A stretch of 64,000 nt of DNA from Desulfosudis oleivorans Hxd3 (GCF_000018405.1 NC_009943.1:2793001-2857000); one strand, 5' to 3'; shown: positions 1-8,763, numbered from the stretch's first letter. Numbers and translations are program-made. The notes: a model not told the origin generated them from the sequence alone.

Positions 1-289
1 CGGCCAGGCTGTCGCACACCCGCATCAGCTCAAAGGCCTGTGCCCGCAAAGGGTTATACCGTGACCCACTCCCGTCGGTCCAGTGGGCGATGATCCGTTT
101 TACCAGCCGCTTCTGGTCTTCCAGGGGCGTCACCACAAAATAACCGGCCGCTCCGTAAGTTTTTGCGGCCCTGGCAATGTCGTGCAGGTCCAGGTTGGTC
201 ACGGCCGAGGCAATGGTCTCCGCCTGCCGGCCCAGGACCGGGTGGTGGACCAGCGCAATGTAGAGGCGAACCGGGCTAATCGGCGACAA
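1..289 (-). CDS. RNA methyltransferase, partial (C-terminus outside window)
   Basis: About 96 residues are visible. The N-terminus reads [14 protein letters not shown] and continues with [15 protein letters not shown] and YFVVTP, the pattern I associate with the SAM-dependent RNA methyltransferase family (PF09936 type) that often follows trmD. The likely start is TTG at 287-289, inside the end of trmD, with GGAAGG nine bases upstream. The two genes overlap by 14 bases in different frames, so translational coupling is likely. The gene runs off the left edge of the window, so its length and catalytic part cannot be judged. Exact RNA target unknown. Confidence 0.7.
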   Translation of the reverse strand, partial: MSPISPVRLYIALVHHPVLGRQAETIASAVTNLDLHDIARAAKTYGAAGYFVVTPLEDQKRLVKRIIAHWTDGSGSRYNPLRAQAFELMRVCDSLA

Positions 290-1028
290 GGGTTTCAACC
301 TTCCGGCACCACGCTTTGAGCGCCTTTTTCTCCTCCGGGGTCAACGCTCTTTCCAGCAGCAGGTCCGGCCGCTTGAGCAGGGTGCGAACCAGGGAGGTTT
401 CCAGTCGCCAGGCTTCGATCCGGGCGTGGTTGCCGGAAACCAGGACTTCGGGCACCGGTTCCCCTTCAAATACCGGGGGCCGGGTGTAGTGGGCGTGCTC
501 GATCCGTCCCTGCACAAAGGTCTCCTTTTCCGCCGAGTCCTCGCCGCCCAGGGCACCGGGAATCAGTCGGGTGACCGCGTCGATGACGATCATGGCCGGC
601 ACCTCGCCGCCGGAAAGCACGTAATCGCCCACGGAAATCTCATCGTCAATCAGTCCCTGGCAGACCCGCTCGTCAATGCCTTCGTAACGGCCGCACACCA
701 GAATCAGGTCTTCGGCGGCATCGGCCAGGTGCCGGGCCGCCTCCTGGGTAAACCCCCGGCCCTGGGGGGTCAAGAGCACTGTACGGGCCGACGGATAGGC
801 GTTTCTGGCATCCCGAATGGCCGCTGCCAGGGGCTCGGGCTTCATCACCATGCCGCTGCCCCCGCCGTAAGGCCGATCATCCACGGTCCGGTGACGATCT
901 TTTGTATAGTCGCGAATGTCAACGGTCCGGCACGAGATGGTGCCGCTTTCTACGGCCCGCCGGACAATGCCATGCTGGGAAAAGGCATCCACCATCTCCG
1001 GGAAAATCGTCAACACCGTAAAGTTCAT
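276..1028 (-). CDS. trmD: tRNA (guanine-37-N1)-methyltransferase TrmD
   Basis: Methylates G37 next to the anticodon using S-adenosylmethionine, which prevents frameshifting. The 250-residue length fits the family. Visible family motifs include [12 protein letters not shown] at the start, [16 protein letters not shown], the knotted SAM site [13 protein letters not shown] and [14 protein letters not shown] at 1026-1028 is chosen because the family N-terminus begins there; an upstream in-frame extension to 1115 has no family character. It follows rimM as in the common rpsP-rimM-trmD operon, but here a 368-base repeat-filled gap separates them, which may uncouple expression. Confidence 0.95.
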   Translation of the reverse strand: MNFTVLTIFPEMVDAFSQHGIVRRAVESGTISCRTVDIRDYTKDRHRTVDDRPYGGGSGMVMKPEPLAAAIRDARNAYPSARTVLLTPQGRGFTQEAARHLADAAEDLILVCGRYEGIDERVCQGLIDDEISVGDYVLSGGEVPAMIVIDAVTRLIPGALGGEDSAEKETFVQGRIEHAHYTRPPVFEGEPVPEVLVSGNHARIEAWRLETSLVRTLLKRPDLLLERALTPEEKKALKAWCRKVETLVAD

Positions 1029-1106
1029 GGCACGCCTTTTTTGTCCGGCCTTTCGGGCCGGTTCGAATATGCCGCAAGCCCCGCCTGTGGCAGGGCTAAA
1101 AAATTT

Positions 1107-1399
1107 CAATTTCATGAAAGATACGGGCTACCCGTATCTTTCACGAGTTGATTTGGCCGCAGGTGCAAGGCGCGGGACATGAAGCTGTAGTCAATCTACC
1201 GCGAATGTCCCGCAACACAGCAACTGCGGTCAAGGTGACTCGCCCGAAGGGTGAAATTTTTCGGTATAAAATTGGCTCAAAAGGCCTCAAGTCGTCCATG
1301 ACAGTTTGTGTTTTTAAAAAAATGCAATTTCTATTACGATATACTGTTTCTGATCCAGATATTCACCCATACCAAAAATTTCATGAAAGATACGGGCTA
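1107..1399. repeat. Repeat-filled rimM-trmD gap bounded by direct repeats
   Basis: The sequence TTTCATGAAAGATACGGGCT occurs at about 1110-1130 and again at about 1379-1398, the second copy running into the rimM stop codon. Next to the first copy is its inverted partner (CCCGTATCTTTCACG), making a hairpin. Between the copies, about 1165-1200 carries a block (AAGGCGCGGGACATGAAGCT and onward) that is repeated in inverted orientation at about 10160-10200. The rest (about 1260-1375) is AT-rich with nothing recognised. The direct repeats suggest an inserted or expanded REP/MITE-like element. Confidence 0.65.
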
Positions 1400-1909
1400 C
1401 AGGGATTCCGGCAGGCTCACCTGCATGGTGCCGGCCGCCAGGTCGATGTGCCCGACCACGGACTTGAGGGCGGGCACCAGGGTCTCCTTCCCGGTATCGG
1501 CGTCGGTCACCACATACACATCGTTGCCCGGCGTGGGAATAATCGATGTGATACGGCCCAGCAAGGTCTTTTTGTCAAACACGGCCAGGCCGATCAGGTC
1601 ATCCCAGTAATAGGTGTCGTCCTCAAGGGGCGGCAGGGAGGCGCGCAGCGCGAATAGTTCGTATCCCACCACGGCCGCGGCCTGCTCGCGGCTGTCCAGT
1701 TCCAGAGCCCCCAAAAGGAAATGGCGACCATGGGGTTTGCACCATTCAATGGTGCAAACCCGCTCGTCGCCTTTGGGACCTCGTAGAAAAAGGGTATTTC
1801 CCTGCGAGAACTCCGCGATGTCACCGGAGTGGGAATAGACCCGGACAGTTCCGCGAATTCCATGAATACCGACGATTTTGCCCACACATAGGAATTCGCT
1901 GCTGTTCAT
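1397..1909 (-). CDS. rimM: Ribosome maturation factor RimM
   Basis: A 170-residue protein assisting 30S subunit (16S rRNA 3' domain) maturation by binding ribosomal protein S19. The N-terminal barrel starts VGKIVGIHGIRGTVRVYS, the usual RimM opening. The C-terminal PRC-barrel-like half contains YYWDDLIGLAVF and GNDVYVV with LVPALKSVV. The start is ATG at 1907-1909. It lies eight bases after khpA in the ribosomal operon. The stop codon is embedded in a copy of the CCCGTATCTTTCATGAAA repeat, so the repeat begins right at the gene end. Confidence 0.93.
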   Translation of the reverse strand: MNSSEFLCVGKIVGIHGIRGTVRVYSHSGDIAEFSQGNTLFLRGPKGDERVCTIEWCKPHGRHFLLGALELDSREQAAAVVGYELFALRASLPPLEDDTYYWDDLIGLAVFDKKTLLGRITSIIPTPGNDVYVVTDADTGKETLVPALKSVVGHIDLAAGTMQVSLPESL

Positions 1910-1917
1910 GGGAAAAG

Positions 1918-2154
1918 CTACTCGATGATCTCGAGCACCGTGCGTTTTTTGAGCTTGGCCGAAGCAGCGCTCAGAATGGTGCGCAAGGCACGGGCCGTGC
2001 GGCCCTGTTTGCCGATGATCTTGCCCAGATCCTCCTTGGCCACCTTGAGCTCCAGAACCGAGGTCTGGCTGCCGTCCACTTCCGTCACCACTGTCTGGTC
2101 GGGGTTGTCGACAAGCGCCTTTGCGATGTACTCGATCAACTCTTTCATGGACAT
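1918..2154 (-). CDS. khpA: KH-domain RNA-binding protein KhpA
   Basis: A 78-residue single KH-domain protein of the KhpA/YlqC family. The GxxG loop is in [16 protein letters not shown], followed by the expected C-terminal helix. Such proteins bind RNA, often as partner of KhpB, and sit between rpsP and rimM in many bacteria, as here. ATG at 2152-2154 is selected because AAGGAG lies about eight bases upstream; an upstream in-frame start at 2199 would add 15 residues without family match. Another ATG two codons downstream is possible. Confidence 0.9.
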   Translation of the reverse strand: MSMKELIEYIAKALVDNPDQTVVTEVDGSQTSVLELKVAKEDLGKIIGKQGRTARALRTILSAASAKLKKRTVLEIIE

Positions 2155-2303
2155 AGCCGCATCTCCTTGCTGTGTTCGTTGCAGTTTAGACGACTCCAAC
2201 GTATACGGTCAACAACACACTGGTCTGGCTGTGAAAGTTAATCTTGTGGAAAGTATACCATTTTTATCGCAAAACGCAAACGCGAAACGCACGGGCGAAG
2301 AAT

Positions 2304-2552
2304 CTATGAGACCGCAACGCCCTCTTTTTTCAGAATGCTCTTCACGGTGCGGGTGGCCTGGGCGCCCTGGCCCAGCCAGTGCTCGACCCGGTCCTTTGCC
2401 ACGACGACCTCCGCCGGATTCACCAGGGGGTTGTAGGTACCCACCTTTTCAATAAACCGGCCGTCCCGGGCATACCGCTCGTCCGCCACCACCATCCGAT
2501 AAAAGGGACGTTTCTTGCGACCACATCTTGCCAATCGAATTTTTACCGCCAT
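2304..2552 (-). CDS. rpsP: 30S ribosomal protein S16
   Basis: An 82-residue S16 with the classic beginning [19 protein letters not shown] and the [14 protein letters not shown] segment, full length for the family. It starts 15 bases after the ffh stop codon, so the two are almost certainly cotranscribed, and is followed by khpA after about 150 bases in which I see no gene. Identification is secure from sequence alone. Confidence 0.97.
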   Translation of the reverse strand: MAVKIRLARCGRKKRPFYRMVVADERYARDGRFIEKVGTYNPLVNPAEVVVAKDRVEHWLGQGAQATRTVKSILKKEGVAVS

Positions 2553-2567
2553 GTTTTTCTTTTCTCC

Positions 2568-3899
2568 TTAGAACGGCATCATGCCGCGGCCCAGACCGCG
2601 CATGCCGCCCTTGTTGATTTTTTTTACCATTTTCATCACCTGCGTGTAGTCCTTCAACAGCCGGTTGACCTCCTGCACGCTGGTGCCGCTGCCCTTTGCT
2701 ATTCTTTTCCGCCGGCTGCCGTTGATGATGGCATGCCGCCGCCGTTCCTCCGCTGTCATGGAGTTGATGATGGCTTCGATGCGGGAGAGCTGCCCGTCAT
2801 CCACCTCCATGTCCTTCATCTGTTTGACCTTGCCCATGCCTGGAATCATCTTCATCAGATCGCCGATGGAGCCCATCTTGCGAATCTGGGTCATCTGGTC
2901 CCGAAAATCCTCCAGGGTAAACTCGTTTTTCCGCAGCTTTCGCTCAAGGTCCGCCGCCTTTTTCTCGTCCACAACGGACTGGGCCTTTTCGATGAACGAA
3001 AGCACATCGCCCATGCCCAGAATGCTGGAGGCCATGCGGTCCGGGTGAAACGCCTCCAGGGCGTTTGTCTTTTCGCCCACGCCCACGAACTTGATGGGCC
3101 TGCCGGTCACCGCCTTGATGGAAAGCGCCGCGCCGCCCCTGGCGTCGCCGTCCATCTTGGACAGGATCACGCCGCCGATGTCCAGCCGTTCGTTAAAGGA
3201 CTGGGCGATGTTGACTGCGTCCTGGCCGGTCATGGCATCGGCCACCAGCAGAATGTCCGACGGCGACACGGCCTGCTTGATGCCGACCAGCTCCTCCATC
3301 AACGCTTCGTCGATGTGAAGCCGGCCCGCCGTGTCCAGAAGCAGCGTGTTGCACCCCTGCTGCTGGGCCGCCACCCGGGCCTGGCGGCAGATATCCACCG
3401 GGTTCATGCCGGGATCCGACGCAAACACCGGCACCTGGACCTGGCTGCCCAGCTTTTTGAGCTGGTCGATGGCCGCGGGCCGGTAAACGTCCGCCGGCAC
3501 CAGAAAGGGCTTTCTGCCCTGCTTTTTCAGATAAACGGCCAGCTTGGCGGCGGTGGTGGTTTTACCGGAGCCCTGAAGCCCCACCAGCATCACCGACACC
3601 GGGGCCTGGCCGGTCAGGTTCAGGTCCTGCCGCGTTTCCCCCATCAGCCGGGTCAGCTCTTCGTAAACGATCTTGATGACCTGCTGACCCGGGGTCAGGC
3701 TCTCCAGCACATCGGCGCCCACGGCCCGTTCCCGAATGTCGGCGATAAACTGCTTGACGATCCGGTAGTGGACGTCGGCCTCCAGCAGGGCAAACCGCAC
3801 CTCCTTGAGGCCATCGTCGATATTCTTCTCGGTAAGCGTTCCCTGGCCTTTAAGCTTCTTAAAAACCGAATTCAGCTTGTCGCTCAGGTTCTCAAACAT
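2568..3899 (-). CDS. ffh: Signal recognition particle GTPase Ffh
   Basis: A 443-residue SRP54 protein that binds signal peptides of nascent membrane proteins and 4.5S RNA. An N-domain (MFENLSDKLNSVFKKL) is followed by the G-domain with P-loop GLQGSGKTTTAAKLA near residue 110, DTAGR near 190 and SKMDGDARGGAAL near 250. The C-terminal methionine-rich M-domain includes GSRRKRIAKGSG. The length is typical. It leads the operon ffh-rpsP-khpA-rimM-trmD. A candidate promoter lies at 4049-4077. Confidence 0.97.
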   Translation of the reverse strand: MFENLSDKLNSVFKKLKGQGTLTEKNIDDGLKEVRFALLEADVHYRIVKQFIADIRERAVGADVLESLTPGQQVIKIVYEELTRLMGETRQDLNLTGQAPVSVMLVGLQGSGKTTTAAKLAVYLKKQGRKPFLVPADVYRPAAIDQLKKLGSQVQVPVFASDPGMNPVDICRQARVAAQQQGCNTLLLDTAGRLHIDEALMEELVGIKQAVSPSDILLVADAMTGQDAVNIAQSFNERLDIGGVILSKMDGDARGGAALSIKAVTGRPIKFVGVGEKTNALEAFHPDRMASSILGMGDVLSFIEKAQSVVDEKKAADLERKLRKNEFTLEDFRDQMTQIRKMGSIGDLMKMIPGMGKVKQMKDMEVDDGQLSRIEAIINSMTAEERRRHAIINGSRRKRIAKGSGTSVQEVNRLLKDYTQVMKMVKKINKGGMRGLGRGMMPF

Positions 3900-4048
3900 A
3901 TGCTCGCCGTTGCACTCCTTTTTTCACCGGCCCCATGCCCCGTTTGAAACGAATATGGCCGGCCCGATAGACCCGCGTCACAGGAAGCGGGAAGAAAAAC
4001 CACCCGCGGGCGACCTGCCACAGCGGATGGCCGAAAACTAAACCCTTG

Positions 4049-4077
4049 AAACTAATATTTTAGCAACGGCATGTCAA
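4049..4077 (-). promoter_or_regulatory. Candidate sigma-70 promoter for the ffh operon
   Basis: On the minus strand TTGACA (4072-4077) and TAGTTT (4049-4054) are separated by 17 bases. The -35 is perfect and the -10 is weak. It lies about 150 bases upstream of the ffh start codon in the ffh-rlmN divergent gap (3900-4124), where nothing else was recognised. Confidence 0.45.
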
Positions 4078-4124
4078 GAAATTTATACTATACAGGGCCG
4101 CCAAAATTCATTATAAAAGGCATC

Positions 4125-5186
4125 ATGAACAGCACCGCCTTGCCACAGGAGATTCAGAACCTCACCCGGGCCCGGTTTGCCGACTGGCTGAACGCGCACA
4201 ATATCGCCCCCTACCGGGCCGACCAGGTGTTTAAATGGCTCTTTGTTCACCGGGCGGAGAGTTTTGACCAGATGACCAATATTTCCAAGCCGGTACGAAC
4301 ACTTCTGGCAGAATCCTTTATTATCGGCCGCTTGAAAATTGCCAGAACCCAGCAGTCCGCCGACGGCACCCGCAAATACCTGTTTGAACTGTCCGACGGT
4401 GAGCATATTGAAAGCGTGCTGATTCCCGAGGAGGACCATTTCACCCTGTGTGTCTCCACCCAGGTGGGATGCGCCCAGGGGTGCGCCTTCTGCATGACCG
4501 CGAAAAAGGGATTTGTGCGCAACCTGACCCCGGCGGAGATCACCGGCCAGGTTCTCGGCGCGTTAAAAACCCTGGCCCCGGAAGAGCGGCTGACCAACAT
4601 CGTGCTCATGGGCATGGGCGAGCCCCTGGCCAACTACGACAACGTGATCACCAGCCTGGACACCATCTGCGACGGGGACTGCGGCCTTCAGTTTTCCACC
4701 CGCCGGGTCACCCTCTCCACCTCGGGCCTGGTGCCCCGCATGGCACCGCTGGGCCTGGCCACCACGGTCAACCTGGCCGTCTCCCTGAACGCCACGGACA
4801 ATAAAACCCGGGACATGCTCATGCCGATCAACAAGACCTATCCCATTGAGGTGCTGCTGGAGGCGTGCCGGACCTACCCCCTTTCCAACCGGCGCAAGAT
4901 CACCTTTGAGTATATCCTGATGGCAGGGGTCAACGATTCGGAAAAAGACGCATTGCGCCTGGTCAAGCTGCTGCGGTCCATCAAGGCCAAGGTCAACCTG
5001 ATTCCTTTCAACGAGCACGAAGGCGCGGCCTTCAAACGGCCTGACGATGCCGCCATCGAACGCTTCAAGCAGATTCTTCATGACCGCCAGTACACGGTGA
5101 TGACCCGGCAAAGCAAAGGCGCCGACATATCCGCCGCCTGCGGCCAGCTGGCAGCGGACATTAAAAAGTACGGTCAAAACAAATAG
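4125..5186 (+). CDS. rlmN: Dual-specificity 23S rRNA/tRNA methyltransferase RlmN
   Basis: A radical-SAM enzyme that methylates C2 of A2503 in 23S rRNA and A37 in some tRNAs. The 353-residue protein carries the radical-SAM CxxxCxxC cluster in GCAQGCAFCMTAKKGF, the GMGEPLANYDNV segment, and near the C-terminus AACGQLA, whose Cys matches the methyl-carrying cysteine of the family. ATG 4125 is chosen because the family N-terminus follows it; an upstream ATG at 4071 would add 18 unrelated residues. The CYTH gene follows nine bases after its stop. Confidence 0.95.
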   Translation: MNSTALPQEIQNLTRARFADWLNAHNIAPYRADQVFKWLFVHRAESFDQMTNISKPVRTLLAESFIIGRLKIARTQQSADGTRKYLFELSDGEHIESVLIPEEDHFTLCVSTQVGCAQGCAFCMTAKKGFVRNLTPAEITGQVLGALKTLAPEERLTNIVLMGMGEPLANYDNVITSLDTICDGDCGLQFSTRRVTLSTSGLVPRMAPLGLATTVNLAVSLNATDNKTRDMLMPINKTYPIEVLLEACRTYPLSNRRKITFEYILMAGVNDSEKDALRLVKLLRSIKAKVNLIPFNEHEGAAFKRPDDAAIERFKQILHDRQYTVMTRQSKGADISAACGQLAADIKKYGQNK

Positions 5187-5195
5187 GAAAGCCCC

Positions 5196-5792
5196 ATGTC
5201 CCACATGGAGATCGAGGTCAAATTCTTTCTGGAAGACAAGGCTGCGGTGCGACAGCGCATTCTGGCCCTGGGCGCGGTTTCCCAGGGCGAGCGATTTGAA
5301 ACCAACATCCGGTTTGAAGACAGAGAAAAAAGCCTGATCCGGCGTAACGTGCTGCTGCGGCTGCGAAAGGACAGCCAGGCCACCCTGACTTTGAAAATCC
5401 CGCCGGAAGTGGCGGACACCGAGTTCAAGGTGTACCGGGAGATTGAGACTCAAGTCACCGATTTTGAAAACACAAAACAGATCCTTGCCGGGCTGGGCTT
5501 TTTGCCGGAGCAGGTCTACGAAAAATGGCGGGAAACCTTTACGGCAGGACCGGTTGTCCTCTGCCTGGACACCCTGCCCTACGGCGACTTTCTGGAAATC
5601 GAGGCGAATAAAGAGAACATCCGGCAGTGGGCCGAAAAGCTGGGCCTTGCCTGGGAAAACCGGCTGGTGACCAACTACCTGGGAATGTTTGCCCGCATGC
5701 GGGAAAAATACGGCCTGGCCTTTACCGATGTGACCTTTGAAAATTTTGAGGGCGTGGTTGTGGCCCCGGAGGACTTTTTCAAAGCTGAATAG
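5196..5792 (+). CDS. CYTH-domain protein (class IV adenylate cyclase / CyaB-like)
   Basis: A 198-residue CYTH (triphosphate tunnel) protein. The signature EIEVKF sits at residues 5-10, and charged strand motifs IRFEDREKSLIRRNVLLRLR, TLTLKIP and EIE at C-terminal strands follow, consistent with binding a triphosphate substrate in a beta-tunnel. Members include class IV adenylate cyclases and thiamine-triphosphatase or inorganic triphosphatase enzymes, and the sequence alone does not decide the substrate. The start ATG 5196 follows AGGAAA. It is cotranscribed with rlmN. The gap 5793-6018 downstream holds a possible promoter only. Confidence 0.82.
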   Translation: MSHMEIEVKFFLEDKAAVRQRILALGAVSQGERFETNIRFEDREKSLIRRNVLLRLRKDSQATLTLKIPPEVADTEFKVYREIETQVTDFENTKQILAGLGFLPEQVYEKWRETFTAGPVVLCLDTLPYGDFLEIEANKENIRQWAEKLGLAWENRLVTNYLGMFARMREKYGLAFTDVTFENFEGVVVAPEDFFKAE

Positions 5793-5932
5793 TTTCCATC
5801 CATAAATGAGAATTTTTCCTCCCCCACCCCAAACGCCATTTTTGTTTCCGGCGGTCTCCTTTTTTGCGGTGAATTTAATTTTTCGAGGGTCCCTTTAACG
5901 CCCTCGTATGAGGCAGGGAAGTCTGTTTTCTC

Positions 5933-5961
5933 TTGACATTTCATACCTTTCATTGCATTCT
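5933..5961 (+). promoter_or_regulatory. Possible sigma-70 promoter of the sigma-54 activator gene
   Basis: TTGACA at 5933-5938 is followed after 17 bases by CATTCT (5956-5961). The -35 is perfect, the -10 poor. It lies about 60 bases upstream of the activator start. Confidence 0.3.
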
Positions 5962-6018
5962 ACACAAAAAACCCCCTCATGAGCAGCAGTCGTTCCCCTG
6001 AAAAAAAGAAAACAAACC

Positions 6019-7551
6019 ATGGGTCAGAAAATAAGACAAACCGGATGTGATCAGCGAACGATAGAAGCCTTTCTTCAGGGTGCCGACATCGTTCTGGATT
6101 CGATTCGTGAACCGTTACTGGTGCTGGATCCTGCCCTGAAGGTTGTAATCGCCAATCGCTCCTTTTACCTGACATTCGGCGTCAACCCGAAGGAGACGGA
6201 AGGGGCATTAATATATGATCTTGGCAACCGGCAATGGAACATCCCCAGGCTGAAAGAACTGCTTGAAGATATCCTTCCCGGAAATACACTGTTCCATGAC
6301 TTTGAAGTGGAGCATGATTTTGCGACTATCGGCCGGAAGATCATGCATCTGAACGCCCGGCGGATTTACACTGAGCCAGACCAGACCCAACTGATCCTGC
6401 TGGCCATTGAGGATGTGACCGACCGGGTAAGCTATAGAAGGAACCTTGAAGGGCTGGTTAAAAAGAAAACGGCTGAACTGACCGTTGCCCTGGAAGAGGC
6501 GGAAGAGAAAAATCGCATCGCTGAGACATCCCTTTCCGAAATCAAAAAGTTAAAGCAGCAACTGGAAGCGGAAAGAGCCTATCTGCAGGAAGAGATCAAA
6601 CTGGAGTACAATCATGAGCACATTATCGGTCAAAGTGACGGGCTCAAATACGTACTCTATAAAATTGAACAAATCGCCGACAGCGATACCACGGTACTGG
6701 TTCTTGGCGAGACAGGCACCGGCAAAGAACTGGTTGCCCGGGCCATTCACAACTTGAGCCGCCGCAAAAACCGGACGATGTTAAAAGTAAATTGCGCGGC
6801 GCTGCCCACAAACCTGATCGAAAGCGAGCTGTTCGGGCATGAGAAAGGCGCCTTTACCGGGGCGCATGCCAGGCACACGGGACGCTTTGAGGTCGCCAAC
6901 GGCACCACCCTTTTTCTGGATGAAATCGGCGAATTGCCGCTGGAACTGCAACCCAAGCTGCTCCGCGTACTCCAGGACGGCGAGTTTGAACGGCTGGGCA
7001 GTTCCCACTCCACCAAAGTCGATGCGCGGATTATTGCCGCCACCAATCGCAATCTGGAAGAGGAAGTCCGTAATGGCAATTTCCGTGAGGATCTCTGGTA
7101 CCGGTTAAATGTTTTTCCGATTACCATGCCGCCGCTCCGGGATCGCCTGGACGACATTCCGCTCCTGGTTGAGTTTTACGTCAAAAAAATTTCCAGGCGG
7201 ATGGGCAAGACCATTGAAACGATTCCTTCAAAAATTATGGAGACGTTACAGGCATATCCGTGGCCCGGCAATGTCCGGGAGCTGGAAAACGTTCTTGAAC
7301 GCGCGGTGATCAACTCGTCGGGAACCAAGCTGCGTCTGGTTGATGAGCTTAAAAGGCCGTTCAGGGGGTTAAGCTCAAGCGAAAAAACCCTGGCAGCGGT
7401 TGAACGGGACCATATTGTACGCGTCCTTGAACAGACCCAATGGAAAGTCGGCGGTAAAAACAGCGCCGCTGAAATTCTCGGGCTCGACCGCAGCACATTG
7501 CGCGCCCGCATGCGTAAGCTCAATATCTCCCCCCCCAAAACAATAAAATAA
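6019..7551 (+). CDS. PAS-domain sigma-54-dependent transcriptional activator
   Basis: A 510-residue bacterial enhancer-binding protein. Residues about 20-130 form a PAS domain (VLDSIREPLLVLDPALKVVI), about 140-190 a coiled coil, about 200-430 the AAA+ domain with Walker A GETGTGKE near 230, the sigma-54 contact loop GAFTGA near 276, and LFLDEIGELP. The C-terminal Fis-type helix-turn-helix (AAEILGLDRSTLRARM) is at about 470-500. There is no receiver domain, so a signal is probably sensed directly by PAS or via a separate kinase. Two downstream sigma-54-type promoters share a palindrome about 115 bases upstream, making this protein their most likely regulator (inference). Confidence 0.92.
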   Translation: MGQKIRQTGCDQRTIEAFLQGADIVLDSIREPLLVLDPALKVVIANRSFYLTFGVNPKETEGALIYDLGNRQWNIPRLKELLEDILPGNTLFHDFEVEHDFATIGRKIMHLNARRIYTEPDQTQLILLAIEDVTDRVSYRRNLEGLVKKKTAELTVALEEAEEKNRIAETSLSEIKKLKQQLEAERAYLQEEIKLEYNHEHIIGQSDGLKYVLYKIEQIADSDTTVLVLGETGTGKELVARAIHNLSRRKNRTMLKVNCAALPTNLIESELFGHEKGAFTGAHARHTGRFEVANGTTLFLDEIGELPLELQPKLLRVLQDGEFERLGSSHSTKVDARIIAATNRNLEEEVRNGNFREDLWYRLNVFPITMPPLRDRLDDIPLLVEFYVKKISRRMGKTIETIPSKIMETLQAYPWPGNVRELENVLERAVINSSGTKLRLVDELKRPFRGLSSSEKTLAAVERDHIVRVLEQTQWKVGGKNSAAEILGLDRSTLRARMRKLNISPPKTIK

Positions 7552-7620
7552 CCCTGGATAGCCGAATCAGGCCCAGCCCCTCCGCATTCCTTTTCACCAC
7601 CACACCCTCAGAAAAAACAA

Positions 7621-7660
7621 AAAAAGGCCATATACGACCATCGGTTATATATGACCTTTT
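7621..7660. promoter_or_regulatory. Palindromic upstream activator site (site 1)
   Basis: Arms AAAAGGCCATATACGACC (7622-7639) and GGTTATATATGACCTTTT (7643-7660) are an inverted repeat matching at 15 of 18 positions around a 3-base centre. The same design recurs at 10271-10309. The centre lies about 115 bases upstream of a sigma-54-like promoter, as expected for an enhancer. A hairpin terminator of the activator gene is an alternative, but the recurrence far from any gene end argues against that. Confidence 0.65.
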
Positions 7661-7755
7661 CAAACAGCAATTAACGACACACCAAGAACCTTTTCTAAAG
7701 CGATTTCCTTTAAATATCAAAATCATAAGAGATAATGCCGCCTGCATTCCCCGCC

Positions 7756-7771
7756 TGGCACGAAATTTGAA
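7756..7771 (+). promoter_or_regulatory. Sigma-54 (-24/-12) promoter candidate for response regulator gene
   Basis: TGGCACG (7756-7762), four bases, then TTGAA (7767-7771). The -24 element is perfect and the spacing is right; the -12 element lacks the usual GC (TTGAA instead of TTGCA). It lies about 190 bases upstream of the start codon at 7958. The rest of the 7552-7957 gap shows no gene. Confidence 0.62.
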
Positions 7772-7957
7772 TGTTTACAACTGGTTGGGTCTTATGTGCC
7801 AACACGCTTCAGGCGATAGGGGAATAACAACGGTTCACAAATAAAGAGCCATGGGGATTTTTTATTCCTGAACCTCCCTCAAACCCGAATACGATTGGAA
7901 ATATGCCGTATAACCCAAGATGGCGCAGGCATGAATAACGCGATAAGGAGGGATGAA

Positions 7958-8425
7958 ATGACGCACGACACCATGACCGCTATCCGCAAGGGACCCTTTG
8001 GAGATGCGGGTGACAGGCAGACGCATTCTCTGGAGCAGAACAATCAGAACGTTCAACCTGTCCGCAGCCTGGTGATTGATGATGACAGCACTATCCTCAG
8101 ATACGTGGCCCTGATACTTGCCATGCTCAAATTTCAGGAGGTGGAAACCGCCCAAAAAAAACCTGAAGTCATGGAAAAGCTGTCCACCGGCCCCTACGAC
8201 CTGCTGCTCACGGACCTGGAGATGCCGGACGTGAATGGTTATCGTCTGAGCCGAATGATCAAAAAAAAGCGGCATGGCACCAAAATCATCATGATGACGG
8301 GACGTGATAAGAACGACTGCCATGGAATAGTGGCCTCAAAGTGGGTTGACGGGTGGCTCTTCAAACCCTTTGGGCTAAAGGAGCTGCGCCCCATGCTCCA
8401 GTGTCTGGGGATGGTCAGGGATTAA
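7958..8425 (+). CDS. Single-domain response regulator
   Basis: A 155-residue protein with a receiver domain at about residues 35-150: acidic patch VIDDDS, phospho-acceptor Asp in LLLTDLEMPDVNG, the Thr of MMTGRD and the Lys-Pro pair LFKPFG. No output domain is present, so it probably works by protein contact. ATG 7958 is chosen for a near-perfect ribosome site AAGGAGGG five bases upstream; upstream in-frame ATGs lack one. Expression is predicted to be sigma-54 dependent from the promoter at 7756-7771. The kinase partner is not obvious nearby. Confidence 0.85.
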   Translation: MTHDTMTAIRKGPFGDAGDRQTHSLEQNNQNVQPVRSLVIDDDSTILRYVALILAMLKFQEVETAQKKPEVMEKLSTGPYDLLLTDLEMPDVNGYRLSRMIKKKRHGTKIIMMTGRDKNDCHGIVASKWVDGWLFKPFGLKELRPMLQCLGMVRD

Positions 8426-8436
8426 CCTGAATCATT

Positions 8437-8680
8437 ATTGTCCAAAAAAGGGTTTAATCCTGGCAGGACAGCGTTCCGGTTGTTTATCCAAATCCAAATC
8501 GAAATCGAAATCGGGATCGGGATCGGGATCGCTATCGAAATCGGGATCGAATTGTATTTACGGCGGTGCGCTCAAAGATTATTTCCATTATCCTGCTTAT
8601 CCGTGCAGCCTGGCCGTTGGCTTCCCCTGCGCTGTAATGGGCGGGGGCCTGCAATTGATGCCCCGACGTGATGTATAAAG
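8437..8680 (+). repeat. Dispersed hexamer-array repeat element, copy 1
   Basis: The head sequence (TTATTGTCCAAAAAAGGGTT, GGCAGGACAGCGTTCCGGTT) leads into a tandem array of ATCGNN hexamers at about 8488-8553, roughly eleven units of types ATCGAA, ATCGGG and ATCGCT. A conserved tail follows (TTATCCTGCTTATCCGTG, then GATGCCCCGACGTG). Related copies lie at about 11925-12140 (inverted) and 41740-42080; shorter arrays lie at 31684-31737 and 33844-33874. It fills the gap between the response regulator and the diguanylate cyclase; no gene seen inside. Confidence 0.8.
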
Positions 8681-8763
8681 CTTCAAAGTCCTTTTGGGAA
8701 CTGTTTTTTGGACACCAATGAATCTTAATATTTCATGAAATATTCGGGTTGAGGAGACGGTAT

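Noticed and set aside
1260-1375. A small gene in the AT-rich part of the rimM-trmD gap.
   Set aside because: The open frames there have no ribosome site or coding character and are part of a repeat-bounded insertion.
8488-8553. Regular repeats that might be a small CRISPR array.
   Set aside because: The period is six bases with no spacers; it is a tandem microsatellite-like array.
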